Assembly: GCA_024278415.1 (NCBI GenBank)
Contig: JAJRTI010000373.1
Coordinates: 1-12,690 of the forward strand
Reading direction: 5' to 3'
Source: Planctomycetota bacterium
GTDB taxonomy: Bacteria; Planctomycetota; Brocadiia; JAJRTI01
Length of the DNA stretch: 12,690 nucleotides
Shown here: positions 1-8,000 of the stretch, piece after piece
Layout: each line of letters starts with the position of its first letter
Numbering within the stretch: the stretch's first letter is position 1
Made by a program: the position numbers and the translations under genes
Notes under the pieces: generated by a model
Seen by the model: the letters and a program-made list of their open reading frames with translations, nothing else
Told to the model about the DNA's origin: nothing
Database searches by the model: none

Positions 1-663
1 AATGCCGGTGATATGGGGCGCTGCGAAACTCGTCCCAGTGAGGTTGCGATAGGAGTGGCCCAGCCAGGGAGCGCGCACGTCGGTTCCATGGGCCACGAAG
101 TCGATGCGCTGTCCAGGCCGGTAGACGAAACTGAACTTGTCATCCATGGCCGCGTTGCCTACCGAGATAAGGGAGGCATAGATTGAGGGGAAGCTGGGCG
201 GAGGCACATTGTTCGCAGCGGCGACAAGAATGCTCCCGCCGTAATAGGCCATGTCGGCCAACTCGTGCAAGGGGGCGAAGTACTCATGTCGAGGTGTGCC
301 CAAGCTCAAGTTGACCAAGTCCATGCCGTTCTCGATGGCCCATTTCAGGCCGGCGAGTAAGGTTTCGCCGCTCCCCGTCAGTTGTGCGCCCAGCACCTTC
401 ACGCTGTACAGCTCCGCGTCGGGCGCCAAGTCCTTGATGATGCCCGCGCAAGCCGTGCCGTGGCCGAAGGCGTCGGTAAAGCTGCATGGGCCATACTCCG
501 GCGCGCCTCCTGTGTCCAAGATGTCCACGCCCCCCTTGACACTGCCAGCCACGGCAGGGTGGGAGGCATCGATGCCACTATCGACAACCGCCACGCGGAT
601 GCCTTTGCCTGTGGCTGCGCCCCATGCGTCTTCGCGTGTGTCTATTCTCAGAATGCTCTTCAT
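1..663 (-). CDS. Subtilisin-family (S8) serine peptidase, C-terminus beyond the window
   Basis: The 221 visible residues carry the whole catalytic set of a subtilase. The aspartate is in VVDSGID (D28), the histidine in FGHGTACAG (H68), the oxyanion-hole asparagine in VAAANN (about N152, in a variant of the usual AAGN), and the nucleophile in GTSFAAPH (S212). The frame is open to base 1, so only the end of the domain and any C-terminal extension are missing. There is no signal peptide, propeptide or membrane segment, so the enzyme is probably cytosolic. The wording around the motifs (HGTACAGII, then NLSLGT) recalls the PatA-like and bacteriocin-associated subtilases more than secreted degradative ones; this is judgement, not a search. 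The start at 663 has GGAG four bases upstream. In-frame ATGs at 687 and 711 would add 8 or 16 residues. It is the last visible gene of the minus-strand exporter cluster and follows the GAF gene by 87 bases (39 if started at 711). Substrate unknown. Confidence 0.93.
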   Translation of the reverse strand, partial: MKSILRIDTREDAWGAATGKGIRVAVVDSGIDASHPAVAGSVKGGVDILDTGGAPEYGPCSFTDAFGHGTACAGIIKDLAPDAELYSVKVLGAQLTGSGETLLAGLKWAIENGMDLVNLSLGTPRHEYFAPLHELADMAYYGGSILVAAANNVPPPSFPSIYASLISVGNAAMDDKFSFVYRPGQRIDFVAHGTDVRAPWLGHSYRNLTGTSFAAPHITGI

Positions 664-750
664 TGATCTCCGAATCCTGTAGCGCATCTTGAACTCAATC
701 GTTTCTGGCATAGTCAGAAGAGGTCGAATCCTGGTCCACCCCGGGGCCGC

Positions 751-1689
751 TCACCACGTGAGGCCGCCTGAGGACTGGCCGACCCCGAACATGCCCTGTT
801 GCTTGGAGAGATAAGCACTGACCGCGGCCAGGGTCGCGCGGCAAAGCTCCGCGGCCTGGGGGCCCTTGGCGCAAATGCTCTCGATCTCAGCGGCCAAGAG
901 AAGCGCTTGCTTGTGTGTCTCAGACGCACGGAGCCGTTTCAGCGTCTCGGAAAGGCGAGCCGCTGTGGGAGACATGGCTGCGGTGGGGCCTGCGCCCTCC
1001 TGCGCATCCGCGCCCTTCTCCGCCTGGTCTTTGAGCCCCGCCAGCATGGAGGCCGTCAAGGAGGTAATGGCGCGTCTCTCAACCGCGGCCCCCGCGATCT
1101 TGGCGAACTGCGACAGTAGCTCAATGTCCTGCTGCTCGAATCCTCGACCATCGGTCTTGTTGACCACCTCCAGCACGCCCATCGTGCGCCTGCCAGCGAG
1201 CGCAGGCACGGCGAGAATCGACCGCGTCTGGAACTGGATGGCCTCGCTAATGGACTTGTCCCATTGCTCCGACTTGCCCACGTCTGTCACACACAGGGGT
1301 TGTCCGCTGGCGGCGACGAATCCGGCGATGCCCTGGCCAAGTTTGAGCTTGAACTTCTTGAGTTCTCCTGCTTTCTCGCCATGCACCGCCTCGAAGACCA
1401 GATGCTCCTGATCGTCCGTCACGAGGAGAAGAGAGCCGGCTTCCGCGTGGACCGTTCGGGTGGCCACCGCCACGATAGTATCCAGGAGATCATCGGCCTC
1501 CTCGGACGTGCCGAGGATCCCCATCGCCTCCAGGGTGGTCAGACATGCCTCCAGGCCGATTCGCTCTCCCATGCCCTCGCCCCCCCCCAACTCCTGCCGG
1601 AGAATGGCCACTTGTTCAGTGGCCGACGCCAAAGCTTTCTCAAGTTGTGCGAGGCGCGTCCCAGGGTCGCGCAGGGGCTCAGATTCCAT
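751..1689 (-). CDS. Stand-alone GAF-domain sensor protein
   Basis: A 312-residue soluble protein with no signal peptide or membrane segment. Residues 10-35 look like a short coiled coil. Residues about 62-205 form a GAF domain, a small-molecule-binding fold: AGSLLLV, then GQGIAGFVAASGQP, then VPALAGRRTMGVLEVVNK. NK at 177-178, F184 and D188 fit most of the NKXnFX3DE signature of cyclic-nucleotide-binding GAF domains, with the final E replaced by I. Many bacterial GAF domains of unknown ligand share this, so the ligand is open. The C-terminal 110 residues are mostly helical and Ala/Glu-rich with no recognised output domain, so it may act by protein contact. The start is well supported: AAGGAG at 1697-1702 lies seven bases before the ATG. 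It lies 152 bases after the ABC exporter gene, and that gap shows no terminator or convincing gene. Its GAF domain is clearly related to that of the GAF/HEAT protein at 5092-8814. Confidence 0.88.
   Translation of the reverse strand: MESEPLRDPGTRLAQLEKALASATEQVAILRQELGGGEGMGERIGLEACLTTLEAMGILGTSEEADDLLDTIVAVATRTVHAEAGSLLLVTDDQEHLVFEAVHGEKAGELKKFKLKLGQGIAGFVAASGQPLCVTDVGKSEQWDKSISEAIQFQTRSILAVPALAGRRTMGVLEVVNKTDGRGFEQQDIELLSQFAKIAGAAVERRAITSLTASMLAGLKDQAEKGADAQEGAGPTAAMSPTAARLSETLKRLRASETHKQALLLAAEIESICAKGPQAAELCRATLAAVSAYLSKQQGMFGVGQSSGGLTW
1580..1588 (-). repeat. Nine-base homopolymer (poly-G on the coding strand) inside the GAF gene
   Basis: A run of nine C on the plus strand reads as nine G in the sense direction, over codons 34-37 (Leu-Gly-Gly-Gly). 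It is close to the start of the gene, between the predicted coiled coil and the GAF domain. Loss or gain of one base would put the rest of the protein out of frame. It could be a slippage-prone contingency tract or simply chance in G+C-rich DNA. Confidence 0.9.
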
Positions 1690-1841
1690 GGGGGATCTCC
1701 TTCTCTCAAGGTGGGGCGTGTATCAGTCTGTCAAAGGCCGCCATGGCAGGCAGCGTGGGAGCGGTCCCCGTTTGCCGAGTTGGCCAAGATCCCATGCTCG
1801 TCCGTCCAGACGTTACGTGCGCGATCTGTTGAACCGCGTAA

Positions 1842-3647
1842 TCAGGCTGCGGCAACGGCTTCAGCCGCCTGGCGCTCGTAGAGCGAGAAGTATAGCCCCC
1901 GCCGCGCGACGAGTTCGGGGTGGGTGCCACTCTCGACGATGCGGCCTTGATCGAGGACAAAGATCCGGTCTGCATTGACGATCGTAGAGAGCCGGTGGGC
2001 AATCACCAGGATCGTCCGATCGCGCAGCAAGTGGTCGACCGCTTGCTGGAAGAGCATCTCCGTTTGCGTGTCCAGCGCCGAAGTCGCCTCGTCGAGGATC
2101 AGGATTTTGGGGTCTCGCAGCAGCACCCGCGCAATGGCGATGCGCTGGATCTGGCCGCCGGACAGGCCGGTCTCCTGGCTGCCGATCGGCGTGTCGTACT
2201 GCTGGGGGAAGGCCATGATGAAATCGTGAGCCTGCGCGATGCGGGCGGCCCGTTCGACCTCCTCCATGGTGGCCGAGGGTCTGCCGTATTGGATGTTGTG
2301 CAAGACCGTGTCGTGGAACATAAACGGCCGCTGCGTCACCATGCCCACTTGGTCCAGGTAATTCGAGAGGCTGAGCGTTTTCAAGTCGAAGCCGTCGGCG
2401 AAGACCACCCCTTGCGTCGGGTCGTAGAGCCGCGCAGCGAGCTTGGCGATGGTGCTCTTGCCGGACCCACTGGGCCCGCAGAATGCGACCATCGTGTTGG
2501 GCATCACCTCCAGCGACACGTCTTGGAGCACCATCTCGCCAGGCTCGTACTGGAACGACACGTCGTAGAACTCGATGTTGCCTTCGTACCGTGGCAGCAA
2601 GATGGCATTCGGTGCGTCCTGGATTTCTGGCTTCAGATCCCACACGCTGTACACTTGAAGCGCGGCCACGCAGATCTCGTTGGTATTGCGGTAGTACTCC
2701 AGCAGGCGGCCGAGGGGCGCCATGATGCGCATCAGGAACATGTTGAACATCACCAACTGCCCAATGCTCAGGTCGCCCTTGATGATCGCGTGCCCACCGT
2801 ACCAGAAGACGAACGCCGTGGCCACGGTCGATATGGAGCCCACAATCAGTGTGAACAACTGCCCCCACACCATGCCGTCCGCGGAGATCCAGGCGTCTTG
2901 GAGCAATTGGCTGAAGAATCGCTTTCTCTCCATGTGCTCCTGACGGCAGGTTTTGACGACCTGGATGCCGGAAATGAACTCGAAGAAGACATCCTTGATG
3001 CGGATCGCCTGCATGTTGAGCGCTTGCTGTATGGGGGCGAGCTTGTTCGTGAAGAACACGGTGCCGTAGACCCACAGGGGCAGCGCCAACAGGGCGAAAC
3101 ACGCCAACTTGAAATGGACCAGGCACATTAGGGTGACGCCCGCCACCACGTGGATGAGACTGTTGCTGATATCGTCCAGGCTCGTGATGAGGAACCCCTG
3201 CATCTGCGGCAGGTTCGTGTTCTCCGTGTGGGCGATCTGCGCCAGAGGGTTTTGCTCATAAAAGCGGATTGACAGGCGTTGCAGGTGCTCGAAGAACCGC
3301 TTGCGCAGATCGAAGTTGATCCGATTGTTCATGTAGAACGAAATGTACCCCGTCAGGAACCCGTAGAAACACTTGACCACGAACAGCGAGATCATGATGC
3401 CAAAAATGATATTCAGCAGGCGGCTGTCCTTCTGCACGAACACGTCGTCGATGAGGACCTTCGTGAGGAAAGGATCCACCATGGACAGGCCGACTTCGAT
3501 GAGCGTCAGGATGAACATCAGCACGAGGTACGGCTTGTACGGCGTGATGTTGGCGAAGACCCTCTTGAACACGCCCATCTTTTGGGCGAACGACATCTGT
3601 TCGATGTCGGGGGTTTCGATCCGCGCACTGGGCGGGGTCTCGTTCAT
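1842..3647 (-). CDS. ABC exporter, fused membrane domain and ATPase (type I / MsbA-like)
   Basis: A half-transporter of about 600 residues that should dimerise in the inner membrane and export a substrate using ATP. Numbered from the longer ATG at 3656, six membrane segments lie at roughly 43-62, 81-104, 160-181, 184-204, 266-288 and 297-315. The ATPase domain is complete: Walker A GPSGSGKST (394-402), Q-loop Q442, signature LSGGQ (498-502), Walker B ILILDE (518-523), D-loop SALD (526-529) and switch H554. The N-terminus has only about 40 soluble residues, so there is no C39 leader-peptidase domain as in bacteriocin exporters. ATG 3647 is preferred because AAAGGA (3656-3661) lies eight bases upstream. 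ATG 3656 would overlap the HlyD stop as ATGA but has no proper ribosome site. Adjacency to an HlyD-family gene suggests trans-envelope export. Substrate not inferable; lipid, peptide and drug exporters all look like this. Confidence 0.95.
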   Translation of the reverse strand: MNETPPSARIETPDIEQMSFAQKMGVFKRVFANITPYKPYLVLMFILTLIEVGLSMVDPFLTKVLIDDVFVQKDSRLLNIIFGIMISLFVVKCFYGFLTGYISFYMNNRINFDLRKRFFEHLQRLSIRFYEQNPLAQIAHTENTNLPQMQGFLITSLDDISNSLIHVVAGVTLMCLVHFKLACFALLALPLWVYGTVFFTNKLAPIQQALNMQAIRIKDVFFEFISGIQVVKTCRQEHMERKRFFSQLLQDAWISADGMVWGQLFTLIVGSISTVATAFVFWYGGHAIIKGDLSIGQLVMFNMFLMRIMAPLGRLLEYYRNTNEICVAALQVYSVWDLKPEIQDAPNAILLPRYEGNIEFYDVSFQYEPGEMVLQDVSLEVMPNTMVAFCGPSGSGKSTIAKLAARLYDPTQGVVFADGFDLKTLSLSNYLDQVGMVTQRPFMFHDTVLHNIQYGRPSATMEEVERAARIAQAHDFIMAFPQQYDTPIGSQETGLSGGQIQRIAIARVLLRDPKILILDEATSALDTQTEMLFQQAVDHLLRDRTILVIAHRLSTIVNADRIFVLDQGRIVESGTHPELVARRGLYFSLYERQAAEAVAAA

Positions 3648-3652
3648 GGCTC

Positions 3653-4966
3653 TCATCCTTTGTTCAACACCTTGACAATAATGAGATAGCGGAAGGCCTT
3701 CATTCGCTCCGCGTAGATGTCGCCCTTGGCGCTCAGCCCGGGCAAGAGGACGATTTCCTCATCTGGCTTGAGAAACATGGGACGCTTCCGGGGCTTATCG
3801 ACCTTCATGCGGACCTCGTACATCGCCATCTCCCCAATCATTTCGGTCGAGGGGCTGATCTTGAGCACTTCGGCCGGAAACTTCACGTCCTTGTACGCGG
3901 CGAACTCCAGTTTGGCCTTCTGGCCCGTCTTCAGGCGCCGACGTCTCGACTCCTCAACGTAGCCCTTCAGTACGCAGTCGTTGATGTCCGCGGCCACAAA
4001 GAGGGGCTCGGTCAGCTTGGCAAAGCCGCCCGTTTTCGCCACCTCTTTCAGGATCACGCCGTCGATGGGCGACCGGATCTCGCGGTGCTGGATCTCGTCA
4101 CGTTCCGTGGCGGTTCGTCTCGTCAGCTTCTCGATTTCAGTCCGGGCCGCATTGATCTTGAACTCCTGCTTCGCAATGAAGTCCCGCTTGGCCGTAGACG
4201 TGGTGGCCATCGCCAACTCCGCCAGTTTCACCTCCACCTCCGCCTGCCGTATCTGGCTGTCGTACTTCTCCCTGACGAGAGTCAGTTCCCTCTGCGCGAT
4301 CTGCCGATTCGACTCGGCCACTTTGTAGTCTGTCCTGGATTGATTCAACTCCATCTTGGCCACAATGCCATCCTTGACGAGCGCCGCGGTCTTGTCCTGC
4401 TTGCGTTTGGCCTCCATCGCCGTGGCCGTCTCTTTGGCCAGTTTCTGCTTGGCCACTTCCAGCTCCTCGACCTTGCGGGCCCGTTGGGTCGCCAAGGCCG
4501 CCCGGGCCTTGGCCAACTGGAGCTTCTTCTTCGCCAAGGTGTTGTCGTATTCGGACTTCGTCGTCTCCAGTTCTTTCTCCGCCCGTTGCAGTTCATTCTG
4601 CGTCTTTTCCAAGTCCAGCCGAAGTTGCGCCAGCTTGCGTTCGCGATCGCGCACATCCAGCTCCGCCAGCACTTGGCCCTTCTTGATCACGTCGCCCCTC
4701 TTCACGTTCAGCCTGAGAATGGGGCCTTCAATCTTGGCGAAGATGTTCACTTCTTCGGTTGGCGCCATTTTGCCCGTCACGGGGATCTTGACTGCCATGT
4801 CCATGATTAGGCTGCACACCACCGCCCCCACCACCACCAAACCTGTGCCGATGCCCATCGCTTTGGTCATGACCGAAGCCGCGCCCGCGATGTGAAAGTC
4901 GCAGTCGTCCTCGTACTCGATGAATCGGAAACCGATCTTGCGCCTCTCGACTAGGGGCTCACCCAT
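3653..4966 (-). CDS. HlyD-family membrane fusion (periplasmic adaptor) protein
   Basis: The 437-residue partner of the ABC exporter, expected to sit in the inner membrane and bridge the periplasm. Residues 1-35 are cytosolic and charged. One membrane segment spans about 38-58. A first half of a lipoyl/biotinyl-like domain follows (about 66-102, including GPILRLNVKRGDVIKKGQVL). A long Lys/Glu/Arg-rich coiled-coil hairpin covers about 103-290. The second lipoyl half starts at IRSPIDGVI (297-305), and a beta-barrel region runs to the C-terminus. The layout and length are typical of HlyD/EmrA-like adaptors. ATG 4966 has GGAG at 4975-4978, eight bases upstream. The gene follows the GAF/HEAT gene by 125 bases. 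Its stop lies just ahead of the exporter start, and its last codons form that gene's ribosome site, so translation is probably coupled. No outer-membrane TolC-like gene is seen here. Confidence 0.94.
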   Translation of the reverse strand: MGEPLVERRKIGFRFIEYEDDCDFHIAGAASVMTKAMGIGTGLVVVGAVVCSLIMDMAVKIPVTGKMAPTEEVNIFAKIEGPILRLNVKRGDVIKKGQVLAELDVRDRERKLAQLRLDLEKTQNELQRAEKELETTKSEYDNTLAKKKLQLAKARAALATQRARKVEELEVAKQKLAKETATAMEAKRKQDKTAALVKDGIVAKMELNQSRTDYKVAESNRQIAQRELTLVREKYDSQIRQAEVEVKLAELAMATTSTAKRDFIAKQEFKINAARTEIEKLTRRTATERDEIQHREIRSPIDGVILKEVAKTGGFAKLTEPLFVAADINDCVLKGYVEESRRRRLKTGQKAKLEFAAYKDVKFPAEVLKISPSTEMIGEMAMYEVRMKVDKPRKRPMFLKPDEEIVLLPGLSAKGDIYAERMKAFRYLIIVKVLNKG

Positions 4967-5036
4967 GGCCAGATCTCCGCTCTGAGGTATTCGGTCACAA
5001 TCCTGTGTGGCTCCCGCTCTCGCACGCGGCCGCTCA

Positions 5037-5052
5037 GCCTCTCACGAGAGGC
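5037..5052. repeat. Short inverted repeat between the GAF/HEAT and HlyD genes
   Basis: GCCTCTC and GAGAGGC face each other across two bases (AC); a realistic hairpin has a 6-bp stem and a CACG loop. It lies in the 125-base gap ahead of the HlyD gene. No T-run follows on either strand, so it is not a standard intrinsic terminator. It could be an operator or an RNA-processing hairpin, or chance. Confidence 0.4.
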
Positions 5053-5091
5053 GTCAGGCTCCGGTTTGTGCTGGGCATGCCCCCGCACCAT

Positions 5092-8000
5092 TCATCGTTC
5101 CTCGGCGTCCGACAGGTCGTCGAGCAACTGGACCACGTTGCGGCGCAGGGTCTCGTCGCTGGTGTTGCGCAGCAATGCTTCCAGCGCGGCTGTGGCCTCG
5201 GAACGGTGGGCCAGGAGATGGCCTCGCAGCAGGTCGCCGGCGCCGGGGTCGCGCCGGCCAAGGTCCGCCACGGAACGCTCCACCGCCAGGGGGTGGAAGC
5301 AGAGCCGTTCGGCCACGGCTCTTGCGAAGGCCGCTCGGCCCTCTTGATCCGATTGCATGAGTCGAGCCAGCCAGCCGATGGCCGCCGCACCCTCGCCAGC
5401 CAGTTCGTCAATGATGGCGCGCTGAGTCGCTTCATCGCCTTGCGACCACACGTCGGCCAGTGCGTCCTTCGCCCGAGAGTTCGTCATGAGGCACAGGGTT
5501 TTCGTGGCCTCGCGGCGCTCAGGCGGGCGAGCGTCCCGGTCGAGAGCCTGGGCGCTAAGGGCGGCCGCGTCCAACAGGCCCATCGCTTCGACCGCCTTGG
5601 CTGCCGCTCGCGCGACGCGGTTGTCCCTGTCGTGCGTTGCGCGAAGCAACTGGTCGGCCACCTGGGCGCTGTCGAACGCCGCGAGGGCCTCGACGGCCGC
5701 GAGGCGCACGGTCCACGATTCGGCGTTCAGGGCGCCGACAATGGCCTCGAGCGCTTCGCGGCTGCCGATTTGCCGCAAGGCCTCGAGGCAGGCAATGCGG
5801 TCTTGGCGATAGCTCGGCGCGGCCGACTCAGATGCCTGTACGCGTGCGGCCAACGTCTTCGCTGCGTGAGTTCCGCCAAGGCGGCCTAGCGCGTGGATCG
5901 TCGCGCGGCGCACGTCCACGGACGCGTCATCGAGCAAGGGCTCGAGTGCGCTGGCATGGCTGGCGCCGCCCACACGCGCGAGCATGCCGGCCAGGCGCGC
6001 CTTCGTCGCGGCCGATTCAGCGCGGCCCAGGGCCTCAATGACCGTGTCCGCGGCCACGCTGCCGATATCCACCAACACGGACTCCGCGAAGTCGCACAGG
6101 AACGGATCGCCTTCGTGGAAGGCCCGCAAGAGATGAGGCGCCGCGGCCTCCCCCAGCTTCAGGCACACCTCCGCGGCCGCGCGACGATACTGCGGCAGCA
6201 GCGCGAGCATCGCCTCCAATCCCTGCTCTCCGATCTCAACAACCGCGCTCCGCGCAGCCTCTGACTCGTCGTAGATCGCCATGAGGTGCGGGATGGCCTT
6301 GGCCGACCGCAGGGCGCCCAAGCCGTACGCACACCAGTGGCGCTTGCGTTCGTCCGTCAGCCCGGCGATGAGCGCGTCTTGCGCCCCGTCGCCGATCGCC
6401 ACCAGCGCGTGCGCGGCCTTTTGCGCCGCGTAGTCGTCGGCCGCGAGCAGAGCGACCAGCGGGCCCACGGACTTGGCCGTGCCCACGCCTGCGATGGCCT
6501 CGATCGCGTCGGTGCAGAAAGGGCCCGGCTTCAGTAGCGGGATCAAGGCGTCTTCTGCCTCCGCCCCCCCAATTTGGCCGATGGCAGCGATGACACTCGC
6601 GGCGATTCTGGGATCATCGATGAACTCGCGCAGCCGGGCGGCCGCGTGTGCGTCGCCCACTGTGCCGAGCGCTTCGAGGGCCGTTCGGCGCACCATGGAG
6701 CTTTTTTCGTCGGCCACCACACCCAACAGCGCCGCCACGCACTCCGTCTCGGCCAATTGGGTTTGCGTGCACAATCGGCCCAGCGACCGTATCGCAGTCA
6801 TGCGCAGCAGGGGGTCGTCGAGCTTATACAGCAACGGCTTCACCGCTTCCGCGCTCGCCGTGTGCCCCAGAGCCTCCGTCGCGCAAAGCCTGACGTCGGG
6901 GCTGGGGTCGCGGTCCATGAGGGCGATGAGTTCTGCAACGGCTTTGCCGGTCTCGCCCAAGGCCTCACACGCGGCCGCCCGCACCGCGAGGTCCGTCTGG
7001 TCAAGCTCGGCCTTCAACCTCGCCAGGGCCTCCGCCTCGCCGAAACGGTACAGGGCCAGATTCACTTCGCAACGCACTGGCGCGTGCTCGTCGTTCGTCA
7101 TCCCTTGCAGCGGCTCGATCGCGTCGCCCGCCCCAAGTCTGGCCAGACCTCGCACCGCGCTCAGGCGCAGGCGCGGGTTCGCGTCCCGCAAGTGCAGCAA
7201 CAGAGCAGACCGCACCTTTTCTCTTGCCGCGGGCGCGTCGCCCGCCAAGAGGCTGAGACTCGTGAGCGTGGCCCCCAAGATGTCCGTGTCCGCCTCGTGC
7301 GGCAGAAGCTCCAGCAGGGGGGCCAAGCCGCAGGGCGCGCCCAGTTCGCCCAGAAGTTGCACCGCTCGCAAGCGGATGAAGTGTTGGCTGTCTCGCAGCA
7401 CGGTGGCCACAATTTGCTCGGCCGCGCCCGCGGGCTTTGCTCGGCCAATCTCATCGAGCGCCGCGCTTCGCGTAGATGGATCTTCAGACCGCAAAGCCGC
7501 AAAGAGATCCTCAGGCGAAGCCGACCTGCCCCAGGGTTCCAGCCTCGCCGCCGCGCTGGCCAGGCCCGCCAGGCCCTGCACGTCCACCACCTTAGCCAGC
7601 GAACCCATGCGCATCATCCCATGGCCATCGGACGCCGCGATCGCCCTGACCACCAGGTCTTCAAGCTCCCGCACGTTGCCTCGCCACAGGCGATTCATGA
7701 AGAACCGCAGCACTTCGTGGTCGACCCCTTTCACGTTCCGGCCCAGGCGGGTGTTGGCCCGTTGGACAAAATACCCCGCCAGGTGAGGAATGTCCTCGGG
7801 CCGTTCCCGGAGTGGCGGCACCTCGGCCACCACCGCACCCCCCTCTTCAAATAAAGAGTTGGGAAGGACCGATGGCGCGTCGTCGGCCTTTGTGACGCGG
7901 CTGGTCCCGGCGAGAATCCGCGCGGCCGCGTCTGGCGCCGCCTGCGCCAGTCTCTGGGCCAATGCCGGCGACAGCGCGGCCACTTCACGCAGGTATACGC

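Noticed and set aside
1706..1795. Small minus-strand ORF of about 29 codons between the ABC and GAF genes, considered as an exported precursor peptide
   Set aside because: No convincing ribosome site, no leader-like or core-like composition, and it is the tail of a longer spurious frame.
1920..3131. 403-codon plus-strand open frame antisense to the ABC exporter
   Set aside because: The opposite strand encodes an unmistakable exporter with all ATPase motifs; the antisense product is His/Arg/Glu-rich without any recognisable domain, as expected in G+C-rich DNA.
5037..5052. Intrinsic terminator between the GAF/HEAT and HlyD genes
   Set aside because: The stem is short and no T-run follows on either strand.
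6473..7854. Two long plus-strand open frames (437 and 426 codons) antisense to the HEAT-repeat gene
   Set aside because: They overlap each other and the repeat-rich coding sequence; low-complexity Ser/Arg/Ala or Gln/Arg products with no fold signature.
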